A stretch of 64,000 nucleotides of DNA, taken from positions 62,001 through 126,000 of the forward strand of contig CAYRVX010000001.1 of assembly GCA_964427875.1 (NCBI GenBank), written 5' to 3'. Shown here in pieces: positions 58,831-64,000 of the stretch (position 1 is the first letter of the stretch; each line of letters begins with the position of its first letter). This DNA comes from CAYRVX01 sp964427875. Its GTDB lineage: Bacteria > Planctomycetota > Phycisphaerae > SM23-33. Under the pieces are notes generated by a model. It ran no database searches, was not told the origin of the DNA, and worked only from the letters and a program-made list of their open reading frames with translations. The position numbers were made by a program, and so were the translations under genes.

Positions 58831-59284
58831 TCATGCGCCCAGGATCGCCCGCAGGGCGCGCACCAGCCGGCCGACGCCCTCGGCGGCGGTGGCCTTCTCG
58901 AGCGCCGCGTAGGCGATGCGGAGGTAACAGCCCGCCTCGATGCCGAACGTCGTGCCGGGGATCACCGCGACCTTGTGCTCGCGGATCAGGCGCTCGACCA
59001 GCTCCATCGAGTCCATCTGAGTGTGCAGGCGAAGCAGGAAGTAGAACGCCCCCCTGGCCGGGGGGACGGTGAGGAGGTCGCCCACGGCGGCCAGCTCGTC
59101 CAGCACGATGCGGCGGACCTCGGCGATGCCCTTGAGCATCCGGCGGCAGTACTCGGCGCCGACCTTGAGCGCCCCCACGGCCGCCCACTGCCAGATGACC
59201 GACGCAGATCGCCTCGCGGATCAGCTCGCCCACCACCGGGATGATCGGCGACTGGACCGATTGCATCCGAAGCGTCTGGCTCAT
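58831..59284 (-). pseudogene. Internally deleted, frameshifted class I aminotransferase
   Basis: The N-terminus MSQTLRMQSVQSPIIPVVGELIREA begins at 59284 and matches the typical first 25 residues of class I/II aminotransferases. The reading then leaves the frame; about 65 bp later another frame gives QWAAVGALKVGAEYCRRMLK, continuing through RLHTQMDSMELVERLIREHKVAVIPGTTFGIEAGCYLRIAYAALE to a normal C-terminus ending at 58831. The ~260 central residues (PLP lysine and N-terminal domain core) are missing. Both ends join in different frames, so one deletion of ~780 bp occurred. Such a product cannot bind PLP. Confidence 0.72.
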
Positions 59285-59388
59285 TGGGCGGCCCTCGGTG
59301 TTTGGAAGAGGTTATTGGCACCGATGCAGGCGATGCAAGGGATTAACATGTAAGGCGACCTTTCACCACAGACACGGAGAGCGAGAGA

Positions 59389-60357
59389 ATGAAGATCGTC
59401 GTTCTGGACGGCTATACGCTGAACCCCGGCGACCTGAGCTGGGCCGACCTGGAAGCGCTCGGCGACTGCCGCGTCCACGACAGGTCGACGCCCCAAGAGG
59501 TCGTGCCGCGGGCGGCCGGCGCCGAGATCGCCGTGGTCAACAAGATCGACATGTCGCGCGAGGTCATCGCCCAACTGCCGGAGCTGCGATACGTCGGCGT
59601 GACGGCCACCGGGTACAACATCGTGGACGTCGCCGCCGCGAGCGAGCGGGAGATCGTCGTGACGAACGTCCCGACGTACGGCACGCGGAGCGTCGCGCAG
59701 ATGGTCTTCGCCCACCTGCTGAACCTGACGCAGCGCGTCGCCCACCACGCCGGGACGGTCCGCCGCGGGCAATGGGGCCGCTGTGCCGACTTCTGCTACT
59801 GGGACTATCCGCTCGTCGAGCTGGCCGGGCTGACGATGGGCGTCGTCGGCCTCGGCCGCATCGGCCGGGCCGCCGCCGAGCTGGCCGCCGCCTTCGGCAT
59901 GAACGTGCTGGCCTTCGACGTTCGCGAGGATGCCGCCGCGGATGCGCCGGCGGGCGTCGAGCTCGTCCAGCTCGACGAGCTGTTCCGCCGCAGCGACGCG
60001 GTAACGCTTCACTGCCCGCTGACGGACGAGACGCTCGGCCTGGTGGACGCCCGCCGGCTGGGGCTCATGAAGGAGACCGCCTTCCTGATCAACACGGCCC
60101 GCGGCCCGCTGGTCGATGCCGACGCGCTCGCCGAGGCCCTCAACGCCGGGCGGATCGCCGGGGCCGGGCTGGACGTCCTGCCCGTCGAGCCGCCGCCGGC
60201 CAAACCCGACTCGCCCGCACTGCTGACGGCGAAGAACTGCTTCATCACCCCCCACATCGCCTGGGCCACGCGGTCCGCCCGCGGGCGCCTGATGGCCGCC
60301 GCCGTCGAGAACGTCCGCGCCTTCCTGGAAGGCCGGCCGGAGAACGTCGTGAGCTGA
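59389..60357 (+). CDS. D-2-hydroxyacid dehydrogenase, 322 aa
   Basis: NAD-dependent enzyme related to hydroxypyruvate/glycerate reductases. The cofactor loop GLGRIG is at 154-159; catalytic residues are Arg238 in NTARGPL, Glu267 in VLPVEPP and His289 in TPHIAW. VNVPTYGTRSVAQMVFAHLLNL (here VTNVPTYGTRSVAQMVFAHL) is the substrate-domain helix seen in glycerate dehydrogenase-like members. Length is normal. The substrate is probably a small 2-keto acid such as hydroxypyruvate or glyoxylate; not determined. It is divergent from the deleted aminotransferase gene, which may once have belonged to the same pathway. Confidence 0.88.
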   Translation: MKIVVLDGYTLNPGDLSWADLEALGDCRVHDRSTPQEVVPRAAGAEIAVVNKIDMSREVIAQLPELRYVGVTATGYNIVDVAAASEREIVVTNVPTYGTRSVAQMVFAHLLNLTQRVAHHAGTVRRGQWGRCADFCYWDYPLVELAGLTMGVVGLGRIGRAAAELAAAFGMNVLAFDVREDAAADAPAGVELVQLDELFRRSDAVTLHCPLTDETLGLVDARRLGLMKETAFLINTARGPLVDADALAEALNAGRIAGAGLDVLPVEPPPAKPDSPALLTAKNCFITPHIAWATRSARGRLMAAAVENVRAFLEGRPENVVS

Positions 60358-60401
60358 TCCCCGGGCGCGTCGAGAGCGGCACGGCCGCCGGGCCGCCTCT
60401 G

Positions 60402-61796
60402 TCAGCGTTTCTTCCGTCGTCCGCGTCGCCCGCGTCGCGGCCTCTTCTTGGGGGCTTCCTTCTTCCGCGAGGCCCCTTCGCCGCCGGCCGACGCCTTTGC
60501 GGACTTGGGCTTGGCGCGCTTCCCGGCCGCCTGCGCCGCCTGCGCCTGCGCGGCGCCCTTCTTGCGGCGGGGGCGGCGCCGGCGCCGGCGCTTGCCGGCG
60601 GGGGCCCCTTTGCCTTCCGGCCCGGCCGCCTGCTCGACGGGTCCGGTCGATGCGGGCCTGGCGGCGGCCCGGTCCGCTGCTGCGTCGGTCTGCCCGGGCG
60701 TGCGGCCCTTACCGGCCGCGGCCGGCGCGACGGCCCGCTGCGGCTCGGCCGCGGGCTCGGGCCTCGTCTCCGGCTTCGGCAGCGGCTCGGTGTCGCGCTC
60801 GACGATGTCCTCGATGCTCACGACGGCCCGGGAGTTGTCCGGCAACTGCACCTGAACCAGTTGCGTGAGGGTCTGCGTATCGACGACGCGCCCGACGAGC
60901 TCCTTCGTGGCGATCCAGGTGTTCTTCCTGGGCAGTCTTTTTCGGAGCTCCTCGTAGGTCTCGTCCTCGTATCTCAGGCAGCACATCAGCCGCCCGCATC
61001 GCCCGGAGATCTTCGAGGGGTCCAGCGTGGCCTTCTGGGTCTTGGCCATTCGCATGGAGACGGGCTTGAGGTACTTCAGGAAGCGCTGGCAGCAGCACTG
61101 CTGTCCGCAGCGCTCGTAGTCGCCCACGAGGCGGGCCTCGTCCCGCGCGCCCACCTGGCGCATCTCGATCCGCGTGCGGTACTGGCCGGCCAGCCGGCGG
61201 ACCAGCTCCCGGAAGTCCACCCGCTGCTCCGCCGAGAAGTAGAACACGATCCGCTCGCCCCCCAGCAGGTGCTCCACCGTGACCAGCCTCATCTCGAGCC
61301 CGAGGTCCTTCATCTGCTGGCGGCAGAAGCCCGCCGCCTCCCGGGCCGACTGCTGGAGGTGGCGATAGTCGATCACGTCCTGCGGATTGGCCAGCCGCAG
61401 CACCCGCCCGTCCCGCCGGAACGGATAGTCCGGGCCGTTCGTGCTGGTGAACTCCTTCAGCCGCTCGGGCGTGACGTAGTTGTACCCGCCGGCCTCGCCC
61501 ACCGGCGCGACGACCTGGCCAAGCTCCACGCCACGCTCCGTGCGGAGGACCACCTGGATCTCCCGCCCGGGCGGCGGATCGAGGTTGTGACGAAACTCCC
61601 CGATACTGCCCATCAACCCGTATCGAACGACGGCGCTCCGCCGCGGGGGCTTGGGCTTAGCGGCCGGCCGCCGCTCCTGTCGATCGCCCTGCGACGGTGC
61701 GGCCGCCCGGCTCTGCGGCGAGTCTTCCGGCTGACCTGGCTCGGCGGGCGCCGGCGGAGAGAGCGCTTCGCCCTCGGAGGGGGCCGAATCCGACAT
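60402..61796 (-). CDS. PSP1-domain protein (RicT/YaaT-like) with long basic tail, 464 aa
   Basis: The PSP1 core is at ~50-300: VRYGLMGSIGEFRHNL, VVLRTERGVELGQVV, VFYFSAEQRVDFRELVRRLAGQYRTRIEMRQVGARDEA, then the cysteine-rich GQQCCCQRFLK, FSPKxxKMAKxQ-like MRMAKTQKATLDPSKISGRCGRLMCCLRYE. RicT (YaaT) of Bacillus has this pattern and forms a Fe-S-binding complex affecting RNA maturation; extension to this protein is by homology only. The N-terminal ~45 residues and C-terminal ~140 residues (Ala/Lys/Arg-rich) are extra and probably disordered, perhaps binding RNA. The start at 61796 begins MSDSAPSEGEAL. Confidence 0.82.
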   Translation of the reverse strand: MSDSAPSEGEALSPPAPAEPGQPEDSPQSRAAAPSQGDRQERRPAAKPKPPRRSAVVRYGLMGSIGEFRHNLDPPPGREIQVVLRTERGVELGQVVAPVGEAGGYNYVTPERLKEFTSTNGPDYPFRRDGRVLRLANPQDVIDYRHLQQSAREAAGFCRQQMKDLGLEMRLVTVEHLLGGERIVFYFSAEQRVDFRELVRRLAGQYRTRIEMRQVGARDEARLVGDYERCGQQCCCQRFLKYLKPVSMRMAKTQKATLDPSKISGRCGRLMCCLRYEDETYEELRKRLPRKNTWIATKELVGRVVDTQTLTQLVQVQLPDNSRAVVSIEDIVERDTEPLPKPETRPEPAAEPQRAVAPAAAGKGRTPGQTDAAADRAAARPASTGPVEQAAGPEGKGAPAGKRRRRRRPRRKKGAAQAQAAQAAGKRAKPKSAKASAGGEGASRKKEAPKKRPRRGRRGRRKKR

Positions 61797-62634
61797 CCTC
61801 TCAAGCTCCGATCCAATTCCGCCGCGGCGGCCCGCGGGATATGACGTTTCGGTTTCAGTCCCCGGCCCGTCACCGGGGTCCATACGCCCAGTGGGCCTGG
61901 CCGCCCGCCCGGCCAGTGAGTTGCCACACCCGCTTTCATACATCGCGGCAGCGGCAACACACCGATTATATCGGCACTTCCCCCGCCCGGGAAAGGCTTT
62001 TTGCCCGCGATCCTGCCGGGGCCCGCGCCTGTCGCTTCCCGGGAGTCGTCGCGGGCGTACAGGCGGAGGCCTCCGGGCCTGGTGGCGGCTATTGCCGGGG
62101 CCGCGGCCGGCTGTCCCTGCGGGCCCGAGGTGGACCCCGCGGCCGCGGTCCGTGGCGCCGGGCGCCCAGGCCCAAGCTCCGCGCCGCCCGGCCAGTTGGC
62201 CATCGGCCCCATTCCGACCCCCCATCTTACCAAACAGGGAAAAGTCGGCGTTTGGGTTTGTTTGGCATTTTTTTGTTTTGGGAACGGGCGGGCTCCCCTC
62301 GGATTCGGCCGTACTGTCGCTAAAGTCTTGTCTAAAAATGACATGCGCGCAGCCAAGCCCTGCTCGTCGGCATCTCGAAAGGTGGCAGTATTAGTTGTCT
62401 GCGAATCCATCATAGCCCAATGTATTCTATACCTGAATCACGGAATGTCAAGGTGAAATCCAAGAAAACTCGCGCGGCCCGGTGATGCGCGGTTGAGCCG
62501 TCGCTCGGAGGGAATCGTCGTTCGGACATACTTCACAGGCGGGACGCCCGTGCTGCCAGACAGTCAACCAACGTCCGCTTGCGCCTTCCCCAAGACGTTG
62601 ATGCACACGGATCGGGGCCATCGGCAAAAATAAC
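61797..62634. other. Intergenic region, no gene recognised; holds a dispersed repeat
   Basis: About 840 bp between divergent genes. It is GC-rich, then AT-rich around 62230-62330. Apart from the repeat at 62230 and the promoter that follows at 62635, no gene or family motif was found. Confidence 0.6.
62230..62278. repeat. Dispersed T-rich repeat, copy 2
   Basis: The counterpart of 9655-9703: CCAAAC, a GCGTTTGGGTTTGTTTGGCA core and a long T-rich tail. Similarity is roughly 80% by eye. Confidence 0.55.
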
Positions 62635-62662
62635 TTGCAGGGCGCTGCGGGGCTCCTATAAT
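62635..62662 (+). promoter_or_regulatory. Promoter for the small membrane protein gene at 62707
   Basis: A perfect TATAAT at 62657-62662, with TTGCAG at 62635-62640 (16-bp spacer) as a weak -35. The start codon is 45 bp downstream. Confidence 0.55.
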
Positions 62663-62706
62663 CAGGCATTCGGCCGGCCGGATATCGTGCCGCCGGGCGG
62701 AAGGTT

Positions 62707-63102
62707 ATGGAAGCGATGGTGAGGTCGTCACATTCCGGCTCCCGCGCGGGAGCGGCCAGGTGGCTGATCGTCATCCTGTTGAGCTCCATCGCCACGTGCC
62801 TGCTGATGGAGCTGCACTGGGGCGCCGCCGACGCCCGCGCGGAGGTCTCCACCGGCGGCGCGGGCGGCGTCGTGGTGGTGGCGGGGAAGGTCACCGCGGA
62901 GAGCTACGGCCTCTACCTTGTCGACCTGAAGAATGGTACAATCAGCGTATACCAGTATCTTTCGAGCAAGCGGAAGCTGCGGCTGATGGCCGTACGCAAT
63001 TTCACCTTCGACGTACAACTGGACGACTACAACACCGAGCCGTCGCCGCGCGAGATCCAGAAGCTCGTACAGCAGCACAAGCGGCTGGGCGGCGCGAAGT
63101 AG
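62707..63102 (+). CDS. Exported or membrane-anchored protein, 131 aa
   Basis: One hydrophobic helix near the N-terminus (ARWLIVILLSSIATCLLMEL, residues 17-36), preceded by a basic stretch, then a hydrophilic domain of ~95 residues with VVVVAGKVTAESYGLYLVDLKNGTISVYQYLSSKRKLRLMAVRNFTFDVQLDDY, a beta-rich segment of the type seen in small periplasmic proteins. No family recognised. GGAAGG lies before the ATG. A downstream gene follows 40 bp later and may be cotranscribed. Confidence 0.62.
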   Translation: MEAMVRSSHSGSRAGAARWLIVILLSSIATCLLMELHWGAADARAEVSTGGAGGVVVVAGKVTAESYGLYLVDLKNGTISVYQYLSSKRKLRLMAVRNFTFDVQLDDYNTEPSPREIQKLVQQHKRLGGAK

Positions 63103-63142
63103 TCTCACGAAGCGGCGCGCCGGCGCGCCAGGAGCGGGTGTC

Positions 63143-63961
63143 ATGGGAAAGATGTACTACACGGAAGAGGAAGCGGCCGGGCGGCTCGGCGTCGGCGCGG
63201 AGCAGTTGAGCACGTACGTCCGCGACGCGAAGCTGAGGGTCTTTCAGGACGGTCCGAAGCGGATGTTCCGCGTGGACGAGGTCGACGCCCTGGCCGGGGA
63301 AGGCGAGGAAGGTGAGGTCGAGCTGGCCCCCGTCGAGGAGGACGCGGTCAGCCTCGCTGAGGCCGAAATCACCGTCGAGCAGCCGAAGGAAGACACGGTG
63401 ATCACGGCCGAGGGCATCAGCATCTTCGACGACGAGGACCTGGAGATCGAGGCCGCCGACCCGATGGCCAAGACCCAGATCGCCCCGAGCATCGAGGACC
63501 AGATCTCGCTGGAAGGCGTCGGCAGCGGCTCGGGCCTGCTGGACCTTACTCGCGAGAGCGACGACACCTCCCTGGGCGCCGAGGTCCTGGACCACATCGA
63601 CCTGGAAGGCGAGGCGGCCGCGCCGGCCGCGGCGTCCTCCGTCGCCTCCGTCGCGGGAGTCGTACCGGAAGGCATCGAGATCGTCGGGGGCGTGCCCTCC
63701 TTCGTCGAGGCGATCGACGCCAGCGCGGGGCTGTTCGGCGGGATCATCATCGGCTGTGCCATCGTCGCCGCCCTGCTGGGCGCGGTGGCCCTGAGCGGCT
63801 TCGGCCCCGCGCCGCCGGGCTACGTCGTGGCGCTCAAGGGCAATCTGCTGCTTGTTCTCGTGATGGCGGTGGTGGTGGTAATCGTCGGCGCGGTGTTGGG
63901 CTGGGTATTCGGCCGGGCCTCCGCCGCCCGCCAGGCGGCCATGAGAAAAATGGGCGCCTGA
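63143..63961 (+). CDS. HTH (MerR/excisionase-like) protein with C-terminal membrane anchor, 272 aa
   Basis: The N-terminal ~50 residues form a winged-helix of the excisionase/MerR type: YYTEEEAAGRLGVGAEQLSTYVRDAKLRVFQDGPKRMFRVDEV, matching the family pattern (AAxxLGVSxxTVxRWxRxGxLxxxxxGxxxxFxxxDV). A long acidic, Ala-rich linker follows (to ~185), then two hydrophobic helices (FGGIIIGCAIVAALLGAVAL and LLLVLVMAVVVVIVGAVLGWVFG). A DNA-binding domain tethered to the membrane is unusual and suggests membrane-located regulation. Ribosome site GGAG. Confidence 0.72.
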   Translation: MGKMYYTEEEAAGRLGVGAEQLSTYVRDAKLRVFQDGPKRMFRVDEVDALAGEGEEGEVELAPVEEDAVSLAEAEITVEQPKEDTVITAEGISIFDDEDLEIEAADPMAKTQIAPSIEDQISLEGVGSGSGLLDLTRESDDTSLGAEVLDHIDLEGEAAAPAAASSVASVAGVVPEGIEIVGGVPSFVEAIDASAGLFGGIIIGCAIVAALLGAVALSGFGPAPPGYVVALKGNLLLVLVMAVVVVIVGAVLGWVFGRASAARQAAMRKMGA

Positions 63962-64000
63962 ACCCACTGGATACGAAAAGCGGACAGGACTTCTCGGCAC

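Overview
The window is about 64 kb of GC-rich (roughly two-thirds G+C by eye) chromosomal DNA from a bacterium that I place in the Planctomycetota, most likely Phycisphaerae or a neighbouring class. The evidence is two giant exported proteins with the planctomycetal LEPR-XLL N-terminal motif and C-terminal dockerin-like repeats, an array of GEVED domains, a C-terminal fragment resembling the HZS-alpha/PD40 secreted proteins, several Tat-exported proteins, and PQQ-type and kelch-type propellers. This is family knowledge applied by eye; no search was run.

Layout. 1-9.4 kb: end of a secreted protein, a duplicated 4+4 TM membrane protein, a nitrilase-family amidohydrolase, a Gfo/Idh/MocA oxidoreductase, an internally deleted SDR remnant, a LysE-type exporter, a membrane M48 protease, an LTxxQ-like periplasmic protein, tRNA-Met(CAT), a 42-residue membrane protein, an ArsR-type regulator and holA. 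9.4-10.8 kb: non-coding, rich in palindromes, with a 785-bp segment bounded by inverted REP-like ends. 10.8-28.3 kb: two giant surface proteins on the minus strand (2868 and 2845 aa) that share a C-terminal module; upstream of them lies the wreck of a third. 29.5-33.7 kb: two convergent Tat-exported paralogues and a beta-helix protein. 33.8-35.7 kb: a type II restriction-modification pair that looks XcyI/Cfr9I-like. 35.7-39.9 kb: an Fe-S helicase of the DinG/XPD type, then a thiS/zinc-ribbon/thiG operon with a clear promoter. 40-47 kb: a second Gfo/Idh/MocA oxidoreductase, a 1453-aa PQQ propeller with an embedded methyltransferase-like fold and a malectin-like tail, and a HAD-phosphatase lipoprotein. 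47.1-47.4 kb: a candidate structured RNA. 47.7-55.2 kb: zinc-ribbon, DUF697-like, TPR-like and kelch proteins. 55.3-57.4 kb: an overlapping ECF sigma / zinc anti-sigma / UPF0145 / rhomboid operon. 57.4-64 kb: a PPC-domain protein with 39-bp repeats, a deleted aminotransferase, a D-2-hydroxyacid dehydrogenase, a PSP1 (RicT-like) protein and an HTH membrane protein.

Themes. Much of the coding capacity goes to the cell surface and periplasm: giant modular proteins, propellers, a beta-helix, Tat substrates and membrane proteases. Three genes (an SDR, an aminotransferase and a LEPR-XLL protein) survive only as both ends with the middle lost, which points to repeated internal deletion. The items I consider most worth follow-up are the restriction-modification islet, the near-perfect 695-bp internal duplication in the GEVED gene, the decayed third surface protein, the candidate RNA at 47.1-47.4 kb, and the sigma/anti-sigma/rhomboid operon. 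No CRISPR array, intact insertion sequence, prophage or rRNA gene was seen.
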